From: JAKFWF01 sp963741505
GTDB lineage: Bacteria; Pseudomonadota; Alphaproteobacteria; Rhizobiales; Hyphomicrobiaceae
Assembly: GCA_963741505.1 (NCBI GenBank)
Contig: CAVUIJ010000010.1
Location: forward strand, 306,887 to 370,886
DNA: 64,000 nucleotides
Reading direction: 5' to 3'
Below are positions 1 through 8,039 of the stretch, piece after piece (positions within the stretch are counted from its first letter, which is position 1; each line of letters starts with the position of its first letter). Below the pieces are notes generated by a model, which was not told where the DNA came from, made no database searches, and saw only the letters and a list, made by a program, of their open reading frames with translations. Both the position numbers and the translations under genes were made by a program.

Positions 1-655
1 CCTCGACCACGTTGGCGAGGTCCTCGAAGCCGACGAAGGCGAAGAACGCGAGCAGGCTGCCGAAGGCGATGCCGGACAGCACCGCTTGGTCGAACGGCAG
101 CGGCGGCATCAGCACGAGCGGCAGCTCGGCACCGGCGGCAGCCGCGATGATGGCGATGAGGCCGCTGACCTCGATGATGGTGCAGATGCTCGCCACCACG
201 ACGGATTGCAGGATGCCCCAGGCAGCCACGGCGCCGAGCACGCCGACGACGATCACTACCAGTGCTGCCTGCGGCAAGTCCACGAACTGTCTGATATAAC
301 CGGCCGAGCCGAGTGCCACCGCCGCCGACGAGACGACGCCGATGACGATGGTGAGCAATCCGGTCGCGATCGACAGCGACTTCGAGTTGAAGGCGGCCCG
401 TACATAGGCCGCCTCGCCCGCACTGACCGGAAAGCGCGTCGATAACTCGGCGTAGGACGCGACCGTCAGCGCCATCACCAGGGCCGCGAATACGAACGAC
501 CACGGTGCATAGAGGCCGGCACGACCGGCAACCGCGCCGATCAGCACGTAAATGCCGGCGCCGATGGTGATGCCGGTACCATAGAGCACCAGCAGTGCGA
601 GACCCAGCCGCCGCTGCAGTACGGCCGGACCGGCGGGGGGCGTGTGATCGGGCAT
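1..655 (-). CDS. APC-family amino acid permease (3' end cut by window edge)
   Basis: Reading leftward from ATG at 655, the frame stays open to the edge (about 218 residues). The N-terminus contains GTGITIGAGIYVLIGAVAG, the glycine-rich first transmembrane helix typical of the amino acid-polyamine-organocation superfamily. Several hydrophobic helices follow (for example around residues 55-75, 90-115, 125-145 and 155-175). Such proteins are inner-membrane symporters or exchangers for amino acids; the substrate cannot be told from this part. The start was chosen because homology-like sequence begins immediately after it; the ribosome site is weak. The gene runs away from the rightward gene at 866, so both could share the intergenic region for promoters. 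The family call is firm, the specificity unknown. Confidence 0.8.
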   Translation of the reverse strand, partial: MPDHTPPAGPAVLQRRLGLALLVLYGTGITIGAGIYVLIGAVAGRAGLYAPWSFVFAALVMALTVASYAELSTRFPVSAGEAAYVRAAFNSKSLSIATGLLTIVIGVVSSAAVALGSAGYIRQFVDLPQAALVVIVVGVLGAVAAWGILQSVVVASICTIIEVSGLIAIIAAAAGAELPLVLMPPLPFDQAVLSGIAFGSLLAFFAFVGFEDLANVVE

Positions 656-865
656 GGATGATGCCTGCGGCAAGATGGTGGCGCTGAAGGAACGGCTTCG
701 CAGCAGCGCAACATAGCCCTTGCGCGGCCATGCGCGATGCGCCGGGTCAAGGCCGGAGCAATAGTACGAAACTCTGCCGTCGCCGCATTCTTGCCGCAGT
801 CGGCCGTGCTTCAATGGCGGGGTGGCTGCGGGGCCAGAGATGAAAAGCAGGGGGAGGCTACCAAT

Positions 866-1573
866 ATGGCACTGAGCCCGCGGCCGCAACTGGGCAATGG
901 ACCGAACGAAATCGCGATCCTGGCTGCTGCCGGCCACGGCGGCCGCATCACCGCGATCGTGTCGGCGATCGCGCTGCTGTTTTCGGCCTACAGCCTGTGG
1001 GACAGCTCGTTGAAGCAGCCCGACCTCAAAATATTCGTGCCGCCGGTGATCCAGTATTCGTCGCCCTACAACAATTCGAACTTCGAGGTATTCGCAATCC
1101 CGGTGACGGTGATCAACGAGGGCGGGCGCACCGGCACCGTGCTGTCGATCGAGCTCGAGGTGGCAAATGCAAAGGGCGGCGAGACCAAGCGCTTCTATGC
1201 TGCCGACTTCGGCCGCTGGACCATGGAGAAGACCCGCACTGGCGCCTATCAGCCATTCGCGCCGATATCGCTCGCCGGCAAGGTGTCGCGCACCGAGACG
1301 TTGCTGTTCTATCCGAAGTCCGACAAGGAAAAGCCCGCCCAGCTTGTCACCGAGCCCGGCCAGTTCCGCTTCAAGCTGATCCTCGACGAAGCCGAGACGG
1401 ACGAATTCGGGCCGCTCGACCGGCTGTGGCCGCGCAAGCCGGCAACGGTCAGCTTCGAGATGGAACTGCGCTACTTCGATGCCCGCGCCTTCCAGAACGG
1501 TACGCTGCCGCTGCACAGCCTGACCGGCAAGTCGTCGCGCAGCGGCGAAGAGGCCGCGCCAAAGCAGCCATAA
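866..1573 (+). CDS. Membrane-anchored protein of unknown function
   Basis: The 235-residue protein starts at the ATG that follows a GGGGAGG ribosome site (851-857); the frame is open further upstream but without a better start. One hydrophobic segment at about residues 28-46 suggests an N-terminal anchor with the rest in the periplasm. The C-terminal part alternates short beta-strand-like stretches (PDLKIFVPPVIQY, then a FAIPVTVINEGGRTGTV segment), which resembles an Ig-like or beta-sandwich fold. I do not recognise a named family. It is followed after 133 bases by a hydrolase gene on the same strand, too far for obvious coupling. Confidence 0.6.
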   Translation: MALSPRPQLGNGPNEIAILAAAGHGGRITAIVSAIALLFSAYSLWDSSLKQPDLKIFVPPVIQYSSPYNNSNFEVFAIPVTVINEGGRTGTVLSIELEVANAKGGETKRFYAADFGRWTMEKTRTGAYQPFAPISLAGKVSRTETLLFYPKSDKEKPAQLVTEPGQFRFKLILDEAETDEFGPLDRLWPRKPATVSFEMELRYFDARAFQNGTLPLHSLTGKSSRSGEEAAPKQP

Positions 1574-1706
1574 CCGATCGTGGGGGCAGCCCCGCGGCAA
1601 GTCGTGCCACGCCGGCCGCACGGGTCTTGCGTGCGCCCGGCATTAGGGTGGAGCATAGAGGGCACGTTGCACGTGGCCGCCGCAGGCCTCCCTGGGGAAA
1701 CTCATC

Positions 1707-2606
1707 ATGCCGTACGCCGTATCGAACGGGGTCAAGATCTACTTCGAGGAGACGGGGCCAGTCACCGCGCCCGCGATCCTGTTCTGCCACGAGTACTGCG
1801 GCGACTATCGCAGCTGGGAAGGACAGATGCGTCACTTCAGCCGCGATTATCGCTGCATCACCTTCTCCAATCGCGGCTACCCGCGCTCGGACGTGCCCGA
1901 GAACGACGCGGCCTACGGCCAGGACATCGCCAATCGCGACGCCATTGCCGTGCTCGATCACCTGAAGATCGCGCGCGCCCACATCGTCGGCCTGAGCATG
2001 GGCGGCTACACCGCGCTGATGCTGGCGGTGAAGTACCCCGATCGCGTCGTCGGCTGCGTCGCAGCCGGTGCCGGCTCCGGCTCTGTGATGTCGCAGCGGG
2101 CGCAATTCGTCGCCGAAGCTATCGAGCGGGCGGCCGAAATGGAAAAGCGCGGTGTGGTTGATGCCGTCGCCATGGGACTGGCGCCGACCCGTGTGCAATT
2201 GCAGAACAAGGACCCGCGGGCCTGGGCGGAATTCGTCGCGCATCTGGGCGAGCGCGATGCCCGAGCCGCCGCTCATACCCTGCGGCAGGTGCAAGGCAAG
2301 CGCGCATCATTCTATGAGATGGAAGCCGAGCTCAAGGCAGTGACGGCGCCGGTGCTGCTGCTGGTCGGCGACGAGGACGAGCCCTGCCTCGACGTCAACC
2401 TGTGGCTGAAGCGGCTGCTGCCGACGGCGCGCCTGGGCATGTTGCCGGCGGCGGGGCACGCGATCAATCTGGAGGAGCCGGCGCTATTCAACCATCTGAT
2501 CGCGCAGTTCCTGGCGTCGGTCGACCGCGGCACCTGGCGGCCCCGCGATCAGCGCGCGGTGCCGGGCCTGACGGTCGGCTCGCTCGGCGTCAAATCGCGG
2601 GCGTGA
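1707..2606 (+). CDS. Alpha/beta-fold hydrolase
   Basis: The protein has 299 residues. The nucleophile elbow GLSMGG gives Ser97. The acid is probably Asp222 or Asp224 in LLLVGDEDEP, and the base is His251 in PAAGHAINLEEP. The early HEYCGDYRSWEGQ stretch corresponds to the oxyanion-hole region. This is the standard 3-oxoadipate enol-lactonase/esterase-like architecture, cytosolic and without a signal peptide. The start follows GGGGAAA with good spacing. The substrate is unknown; neighbours give no pathway context. Confidence 0.85.
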   Translation: MPYAVSNGVKIYFEETGPVTAPAILFCHEYCGDYRSWEGQMRHFSRDYRCITFSNRGYPRSDVPENDAAYGQDIANRDAIAVLDHLKIARAHIVGLSMGGYTALMLAVKYPDRVVGCVAAGAGSGSVMSQRAQFVAEAIERAAEMEKRGVVDAVAMGLAPTRVQLQNKDPRAWAEFVAHLGERDARAAAHTLRQVQGKRASFYEMEAELKAVTAPVLLLVGDEDEPCLDVNLWLKRLLPTARLGMLPAAGHAINLEEPALFNHLIAQFLASVDRGTWRPRDQRAVPGLTVGSLGVKSRA

Positions 2607-2675
2607 GCAAGATCTACCCGACCATCCGCGCTGGCGGATGCCGGCCAACGGCGTGACGTGAAAATCGGTGTCGCC

Positions 2676-3293
2676 TCAGCGGTTGAGTGCGATCACCAGC
2701 GCCTTCACCTGGCCGCCGTTCTCGCTGATGTAGCTCGAGAACAGGCGGTTGAGCTGCGGCGTCATCCAAAAGCTCATAACCTGGGCGTCGCGCACCTTGT
2801 AGCCGGCGCCGGACTTGGACAGCAGCCATGACACGTCGTAGCTCGAACCGTCGCGCATGTGCACGGTGCTGTCGACGGTGAGGCCGTATTTCGCCGGCCG
2901 TGCATCGGGCTGGAAGGTGAGATGGCTGACCTGATACTTGGTGGCTTCACTGGTGGCATAGCGTGCCATCCAGCGGGTCATGCCGGAAAGATATGCCGGC
3001 TTGTCGGCGGCGCTGAGCTGGGTGCCGTAGTCGCCGAGGCCCTGCGCACCCATGTAGCCGAGGTCGGCGTGGCGCAGGATCACCGATTGCAGGGTCGCGG
3101 GCGAGTTTGTGCGGGAAGCGGCGATCAGCTCCCGGGCGACGCCGTCCATGTAGCGCACGGCCGGGTCGGCATGCTGCGCCAGGGCGCTGCCGGAAACGCC
3201 GATCTGCAGCCAGGAGAGGGCGATGGCGAGGACCGCGAGCAGCACCGGCAACCGCCGGCGGCTCGTAACGGCCGAGGTTCGATCGACTGACAT
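2676..3293 (-). CDS. MlaC/Ttg2D-like periplasmic ABC-transporter auxiliary protein
   Basis: The 205-residue protein begins at ATG 3293, about 12 bases after GGAG. A signal peptide with a hydrophobic core near residues 14-38 ends at SALAQ. The C-terminal half matches the MlaC pattern: DVSWLLSKSGAGYKVRDAQV, then a helix ending NRLFSSYISENGGQVKALV. MlaC-family proteins shuttle phospholipid across the periplasm, and related HpnM/Ttg2 proteins serve hopanoid or solvent-tolerance transporters. No mlaABDEF genes are adjacent, so this copy is an orphan and its cargo is open. The longer in-frame extension to 3494 lacks a ribosome site and was rejected as the start. Confidence 0.6.
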   Translation of the reverse strand: MSVDRTSAVTSRRRLPVLLAVLAIALSWLQIGVSGSALAQHADPAVRYMDGVARELIAASRTNSPATLQSVILRHADLGYMGAQGLGDYGTQLSAADKPAYLSGMTRWMARYATSEATKYQVSHLTFQPDARPAKYGLTVDSTVHMRDGSSYDVSWLLSKSGAGYKVRDAQVMSFWMTPQLNRLFSSYISENGGQVKALVIALNR

Positions 3294-3450
3294 CGGGCGC
3301 AACTCCAGTGCTCTAGATGCGGGACCATAGTAGTGAATCTTCGGATGCGTTATAGCTTCCTCGCGCAGGTCTGCAGCAGCTTTATGGCAACAGCAGGCGC
3401 ACGTATCGGCTGGTTGCGGACCCGTGCGGCAGACTGTCACCCAATTGTGG

Positions 3451-4110
3451 TTAAGACTTGCTTTCCAAGTCAACTCGATCGGGCCGGCGAACAACGACGC
3501 GGATCGGGGTTGGAATGTAGCCGTTGCAGGGATTGTGCACCTGCGGGCAATTCGACAGCACGGCGATCACGTCGCGCTCGGCGCGCAGGGCGACGCGCGA
3601 ACCCGGCGGCGAGGCGTCAGGCACCACTTCGACCGGCCGGTCGCCGGCAACCGGTACTTGCATGAAGAAGTTGATGTTGGCCACGATGGCGCTCTCGTCG
3701 AGCCCGAACTCGCTGAGGATACTGCGGAAATTGTCGTAGCAGTTGGGTCCGGGCGGGGCGCCGTAGCGCAGCCGGTTATTGGCATTGCTGCAGCAACCGT
3801 AGAGCGTGTCGTGTTGGCCGAGCGTGTCGCCGACGACGGTGAACAGGGCCTCGCCACGGTCGGAATAGAGGACGCTGCCCTGACCGATGAACGGGCTCTT
3901 TTGCACCTTGATGGTGTTGGTGGCCGAATAGCGGTCGCGCGGATTGGTCGCATCGAAACACAAGAAGTCGACCGCCTGCTGACCGTTGAGGTCGACGATC
4001 TCCAGCACCTCGGCGCGCTTGATGATACGCCCCCATGGTGCCCCGGCAGCGACGATTTCATCGTGCTGGATCGGCCCGTATGCCGCTGCCACTGTGCCGT
4101 TCTGGGACAT
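3451..4110 (-). CDS. DUF1989 / urea carboxylase-associated (UAAP2-type) protein
   Basis: The 219-residue protein has the DUF1989 signature: NGQQAVDFLCFDATNPRDRYSATNT near residues 43-67, a YGCCSN cysteine motif in the middle, and CPQVHNPCNGYIPTPIRV near the C-terminus. Family members accompany urea amidolyase/urea carboxylase and act in guanidine or urea degradation; the conserved cysteines are thought to bind metal. No urea carboxylase or UAAP1 partner is adjacent here, so the pathway role is inferred from the family only. Confidence 0.8.
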   Translation of the reverse strand: MSQNGTVAAAYGPIQHDEIVAAGAPWGRIIKRAEVLEIVDLNGQQAVDFLCFDATNPRDRYSATNTIKVQKSPFIGQGSVLYSDRGEALFTVVGDTLGQHDTLYGCCSNANNRLRYGAPPGPNCYDNFRSILSEFGLDESAIVANINFFMQVPVAGDRPVEVVPDASPPGSRVALRAERDVIAVLSNCPQVHNPCNGYIPTPIRVVVRRPDRVDLESKS

Positions 4111-4346
4111 CGGGTAACCGCTCGCTGTGCTGAAGCCCGGACGGCAACATCGCCAAGCGCGGCCGCCGGCACAAGCATATTGACGCGCTTTGTGGATCGA
4201 AACCGGCGTCGCTGCGGCCCCCGCTGCGTACTGGCACGCGCCTTGCCCATTATCGATGCCGAGCGGGCGCGGCCGATCGTGCCGCCCTGTCTGGGTTAAC
4301 TCCGTCCGCCCGGTTCGACAGGGTCGAGCTGCCAGGGATGTTGCCC

Positions 4347-5306
4347 ATGAATCTGATGTTCGACGCTATCGAGCGCCTTTCCCGCCATGCCTTCTCGTGG
4401 AGCGAATACACCGCGCTGGCGATGTTGGTGTTGACCGGCCTGCTGCTGCTGTTTACCTACGCCATCGCCCGGCAGGATTGGGCCGAGATCAGCGCCTGGG
4501 CCTCGCTGGCCAGTGTCGCCGTTGCGGTCCACTTCATGGTGGTCGGCTGGCGCGAGGTCGCGGGGGCCGATCGATCGCAGATGGTGGCCGTCAATTCCCA
4601 CAAACCGGACGGCGCCGGCAGCGCCATCAAGGATTGTCCAGACTGCCCCGAGCTGGTGGTGATCCCGCCGGGCTATTTCATCATGGGGGCGGACGGCCCA
4701 ACGGCGGCTCCCGAAGAGGGGCCGCGGCGCAGGATCATGCTCGCTCGTCGCTTCGCCATCGGGCGTCAAGCGGTGACGGCCGCCGAGTACCGGGCGTTTG
4801 TCGCCGCGACCGGTCACACCGGCAGCGTCTGCGGCGGCGGCGCGGCTGAATGTGTCAGCTGGCAGGACGCACAAGCCTACGTCGACTGGCTGACACGGCA
4901 GACCGGCCGAGTGTTCCGCCTCGCCACTGCGGCGGAGTGGGAATACGTCGGGCGCGCCGGGTCAGCGCCGCCGCGAACGGCTCCGCCAGGCGGCCTAATC
5001 CGCACATCGACGACGGTTGCGCCAGCCGATCTCGGCAACGGCTTTGGGGTGCTGGGGCTGGCCAGCGGTCTGTCCGAACTGGTCGAAGATTGCTGGTCGC
5101 CGACGCTTGCCGAGGTGCCAAGTGACGGCCGGGCGCTGTTGGCGCCTCTCGCCCGATCGTGTCCGCTTCGGGTCGCCAAGCGCGCGGTCGCGGGCGCGGA
5201 CTTCGGCGAGCTGCGTTATTCCGGCCGCCGGCCGATCGCGGCCAACCGGCCGACGCCAGGCGTCGCATTCCGGGTGGCCAGGGACCTGCCGACGCTTCCG
5301 AAGTAG
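4347..5306 (+). CDS. Membrane-anchored SUMF1/formylglycine-generating-enzyme-like protein
   Basis: The protein (about 319 residues) has two N-terminal hydrophobic helices and then a SUMF1-type domain: VVIPPGYFIMGADGP at its start, ARRFAIGRQAVTAAEYRAFV, CVSWQDAQAYVDWLTRQTGR, and FRLATAAEWEYVGRAG. The domain ends with a degenerate core: an ELVEDCW motif in place of the usual E-W-D/W-x-W-E pattern, and AFRVAR at the end. The catalytic cysteines of true formylglycine enzymes are not evident and no sulfatase is nearby, so it may be a non-catalytic or carbohydrate/ligand-binding relative. The ATG at 4347 lies 9 bases after AGGG; ATG 4338 is an alternative. Confidence 0.75.
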   Translation: MNLMFDAIERLSRHAFSWSEYTALAMLVLTGLLLLFTYAIARQDWAEISAWASLASVAVAVHFMVVGWREVAGADRSQMVAVNSHKPDGAGSAIKDCPDCPELVVIPPGYFIMGADGPTAAPEEGPRRRIMLARRFAIGRQAVTAAEYRAFVAATGHTGSVCGGGAAECVSWQDAQAYVDWLTRQTGRVFRLATAAEWEYVGRAGSAPPRTAPPGGLIRTSTTVAPADLGNGFGVLGLASGLSELVEDCWSPTLAEVPSDGRALLAPLARSCPLRVAKRAVAGADFGELRYSGRRPIAANRPTPGVAFRVARDLPTLPK

Positions 5307-5314
5307 GCCGCAGC

Positions 5315-5944
5315 TCACGCCGCCTTGAACGCGCCCGTCAGCTGCATCGGCACAGTGCGAGGGCGGCGGACCTGATAGAGCGTCCGCGCCGGCACTTCGG
5401 ACAGGTTCAGGAGCCTTGCAACGGCGTCGACTTCGGCCTGGTCGATGCGATCGGCCGAATGCAGCACTACCGATCTCGCCGACTGCGGGTGGACGAGTAC
5501 GATCTCGTGCTGGGCGCCCGACAGCGACGTGCGGATGTGGTGGGCAACGCCGCGATAGGCAGCCAGTGACTCGTTCCAGGCCGGATTGCCACCAGGTCCG
5601 TTGCTGGCAATGACGCCAGCTGCCGAAACGACGATGCGGCGCGGCCGGCGTGAACGCCGCAGCAGCAAGCGCAGTGGCACGGTGACGAAGGCGATTGCGA
5701 CGACCAGCGCTAGGCTCAGCTGCACCGCGACTACCGGCCGTCGAAGTGCGCTGATGAGCGGCGCCGGATCGTATGCGGCACTCGCTGCAACCAGGCTGAA
5801 GGGGGCCAGCAGCAGCGTCGCGGCGAGCATGATGAAGGCACCGGCGATCAGCAAGCTGGTTCGCGATGCCTGCTGTTCGAGCGTGATCGGCAAAGTCTCG
5901 ATCGTAGTTGCCAGCGTGGCACCGTTCACCCGTGCAATGGCCAT
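5315..5944 (-). CDS. Two-helix membrane protein, unknown function
   Basis: The 209-residue protein starts at ATG 5944, with AAGGA upstream on its strand. Two long hydrophobic helices (about residues 30-55 and 70-92) are followed by a basic loop (RRSRRPRR) and a soluble C-terminal domain. That domain contains HIRTSLSGAQHEIVLVHP and is probably cytosolic; it has the feel of a PH-like module, but this is a guess. It converges with the SUMF1-like gene with 8 bases between the stops. No named family recognised. Confidence 0.6.
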   Translation of the reverse strand: MAIARVNGATLATTIETLPITLEQQASRTSLLIAGAFIMLAATLLLAPFSLVAASAAYDPAPLISALRRPVVAVQLSLALVVAIAFVTVPLRLLLRRSRRPRRIVVSAAGVIASNGPGGNPAWNESLAAYRGVAHHIRTSLSGAQHEIVLVHPQSARSVVLHSADRIDQAEVDAVARLLNLSEVPARTLYQVRRPRTVPMQLTGAFKAA

Positions 5945-6042
5945 GCGCGCGATCCTTGGGCAGTCGTGGAGCGGAGACTGGCGGCAATCTAGGCTGTCTG
6001 GGTTACCAACCGGTTTACCCTGATCGCGCCTTGAGAATGGTC

Positions 6043-6070
6043 TTGACATATAAACATATCTTTATATGCT
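6043..6070 (+). promoter_or_regulatory. Promoter with overlapping palindromic operator for the methionine-cycle operon
   Basis: TTGACA (6043-6048), a 16-base spacer and TATGCT (6065-6070) form a good sigma-70-type promoter 18 bases before the regulator start. A perfect inverted repeat, CATATAAA (6047-6054), CATATC spacer, TTTATATG (6061-6068), occupies the space between and over the two boxes. Binding there would block RNA polymerase, so the encoded ArsR-type protein probably represses its own operon. The palindrome is seen directly; the binding protein is inferred. Confidence 0.75.
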
Positions 6071-6087
6071 GCTGCCCTGGAGCATCA

Positions 6088-7110
6088 ATGAGCCAGTCCA
6101 TGCGATCTGAAGATGTCGTCGCAGCGCTGAAAGCCGCGGCCGAACCTACGCGCCTGCGTATCCTGCTGCTGCTGGCCGACAGCGAGCTCAGCGTCAAGGA
6201 CCTGACCCGTGTGCTCGGCCAGAGCCAGCCGCGTATCAGCCGTCATCTCAAGCTGCTGCACGAGGCCGGGCTGATTGAACGCAGCCGTGAGGGCAGCTGG
6301 GTCTATTTCACCCTCGGCACCGGCACTTCGGCCGCAGCACTCGCCCGCAGCCTCGTCGCCCAGGTCGACCCGGGCGACGGCTCGGTGGCGCGCGATCGCG
6401 AACGCGCCAATGCCCTCAAGGCCGAGCGCGAGGCCGCCGCACAAGGCTACTTTGCCAGCCATGCCGCCGAATGGGACAAGATCCGCTCGCTGCATGTCGA
6501 CGAACGTGTGGTCGAGGCGGCGATGCTGCAGGCGCTGGCCGATCGCAGCTACGATCTGCTGGTCGATCTTGGCACCGGAACCGGCCGCATGTTGGAACTG
6601 TTTGCGAGCCACTACAGCCGCGGCCTCGGCATCGACGTCAATCACGCCATGCTCGCCTACGCCCGCTCCAAGCTCGGCCAGAACGGGCAGGCCAACGCTC
6701 TGGTGCGTCAGGGCGACATCTACAACTTGAGCATGCCCGATGCCGGCGCCGGCGCCGTGATCATGCATCAGGTCCTGCATTTCCTGTCCGACCCGGCCCG
6801 CGCCATCCGCGAGGCGGCGCGCATTCTGGAACCGGGCGGCGACCTGCTGATCGTCGATTTCGCGCCGCACAATCTCGAATTCCTGCGCGAGCGCTTCGCT
6901 CATGACCGGCTAGGCTTTTCCCGCGCCACCATCGAGGCCTGGCTGCGCGAAGCCGGGCTCGATCCCGTTGCCATGCGCGACCTGGCGCCGCCGGCATCAG
7001 ACGAAGCAGACAAACTGACCGTATCGCTGTGGCTCGCCCGCCGTCGCGGTACGCGACCGCAGAGCAAGTCCACAGCGGCCAACGTCGGCCGCCTAGAAAG
7101 CGCGGAGTAG
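6088..7110 (+). CDS. ArsR-family regulator fused to SAM-dependent methyltransferase (SahR-like)
   Basis: The protein has 340 residues. Residues 5-90 are an ArsR winged helix (AAEPTRLRILLLLADSELS, recognition helix GQSQPRISRHLKLLHEAG). Residues 115-300 are a class I methyltransferase with the SAM motif LLVDLGTGTGRM near 157-168. The usual ArsR metal site (cysteines in the ELCVC position) is replaced by ELSVKDL, so metal sensing is unlikely. SahR-type ArsR proteins sense S-adenosylhomocysteine and control metH/metF-type genes in Proteobacteria; the methyltransferase fold could serve as the ligand sensor here. It lies five bases before metF and behind a palindromic operator, which supports autoregulation of a methionine-cycle operon. 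The ligand is inferred. Confidence 0.85.
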   Translation: MSQSMRSEDVVAALKAAAEPTRLRILLLLADSELSVKDLTRVLGQSQPRISRHLKLLHEAGLIERSREGSWVYFTLGTGTSAAALARSLVAQVDPGDGSVARDRERANALKAEREAAAQGYFASHAAEWDKIRSLHVDERVVEAAMLQALADRSYDLLVDLGTGTGRMLELFASHYSRGLGIDVNHAMLAYARSKLGQNGQANALVRQGDIYNLSMPDAGAGAVIMHQVLHFLSDPARAIREAARILEPGGDLLIVDFAPHNLEFLRERFAHDRLGFSRATIEAWLREAGLDPVAMRDLAPPASDEADKLTVSLWLARRRGTRPQSKSTAANVGRLESAE

Positions 7111-7115
7111 CCGCC

Positions 7116-8039
7116 ATGAGCGCCATTTCCTCGGAGCGTCGCAGCCGCCTCGTCGGTTCGGGCGAGATCGATGTGTCGTTCGAGTTCTTCCCGCCGAAGA
7201 ACGAGAGAATGGAGGAGGCGCTTTGGACCGCCGTGCGCCGTCTCGAGCCGTTGGCGCCGGAATTCGTCTCGGTGACCTATGGCGCCGGCGGTTCGACGCG
7301 CGAGCGCACCCACCAGACGGTGGCGCGCCTCGTCAAGGAATCGTCGCTGCAGCCGGCGGCGCACCTGACCTGCGTCAGCGCCACCAGGGAGGAGGTCGAC
7401 GAGGTCGTACGCGGCTACTGGGCGGCGGGCGTGCGCCGCATCGTGGCGTTGCGCGGCGACCCGGCGACCGGCATCGGTACGGCTTATAGGCCGCATCCAG
7501 GCGGCTACGCCCGCACCGCGGACTTGATCGCTGGCATCAGGCAAATCGCCAATTTCGAGATCTCGGTCGGCGGCTATCCTGAAAAGCATCCGGAGAGCGT
7601 GACGGTTGAGGGCGACATCGCCAATCTCAAGGACAAGGTCGATGCCGGCGCCAGCCGCATCATCACCCAATTCTTCTTCGACAACACGCATTACCTGCGC
7701 TTCGTCGAGCGTTGCCGTGCCGCCGGCATCTGGTGCCCGATCCATCCCGGCATCGTGCCGATCCATAATTTCAAGCAGGTGGCGAGCTTCGGCGCCAAGA
7801 CCGGCACCACCATGCCGGCTTGGCTTGCCCGCCGCTTCGACGGCCTCGAGAACGATCCGGCAACGACGCAGCTGGTGGCGGCAGCGGTTGCTGCCGAGCA
7901 GGTAATGGACCTCGTCGACCAGGGCATTCGCCACGTCCACTTCTATACCTTGAACCGCGCCGACCTCGTCTATGCCATTTGCCATCTGCTCGGCCTGCGC
8001 CCACGCGCCACCGCGACTGCCAAGGCGGTGAATGCATGA
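7116..8039 (+). CDS. metF: 5,10-methylenetetrahydrofolate reductase
   Basis: This 307-residue MetF reduces 5,10-methylene-THF to 5-methyl-THF with FAD, supplying the methyl donor for MetH. Diagnostic stretches are VSFEFFPPKN at the N-terminus, FVSVTYGAGGSTRERT, AHLTCVSATREEVDE, RIVALRGDPATG, and FFFDNTHYLRFV later. The length matches the family. The start lies five bases after the regulator gene, with GGAG just upstream. Its stop overlaps the metH start (ATGA), giving tight translational coupling. Confidence 0.97.
   Translation: MSAISSERRSRLVGSGEIDVSFEFFPPKNERMEEALWTAVRRLEPLAPEFVSVTYGAGGSTRERTHQTVARLVKESSLQPAAHLTCVSATREEVDEVVRGYWAAGVRRIVALRGDPATGIGTAYRPHPGGYARTADLIAGIRQIANFEISVGGYPEKHPESVTVEGDIANLKDKVDAGASRIITQFFFDNTHYLRFVERCRAAGIWCPIHPGIVPIHNFKQVASFGAKTGTTMPAWLARRFDGLENDPATTQLVAAAVAAEQVMDLVDQGIRHVHFYTLNRADLVYAICHLLGLRPRATATAKAVNA

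Noticed and set aside
5945..6087. SAM or cobalamin riboswitch before the methionine operon
   Set aside because: The leader after the promoter is only about 15 bases long; control fits a protein operator instead.
6085..6903. Minus-strand frame opposite the ArsR-methyltransferase gene
   Set aside because: No start context and no recognisable motif; the plus-strand gene is well supported.
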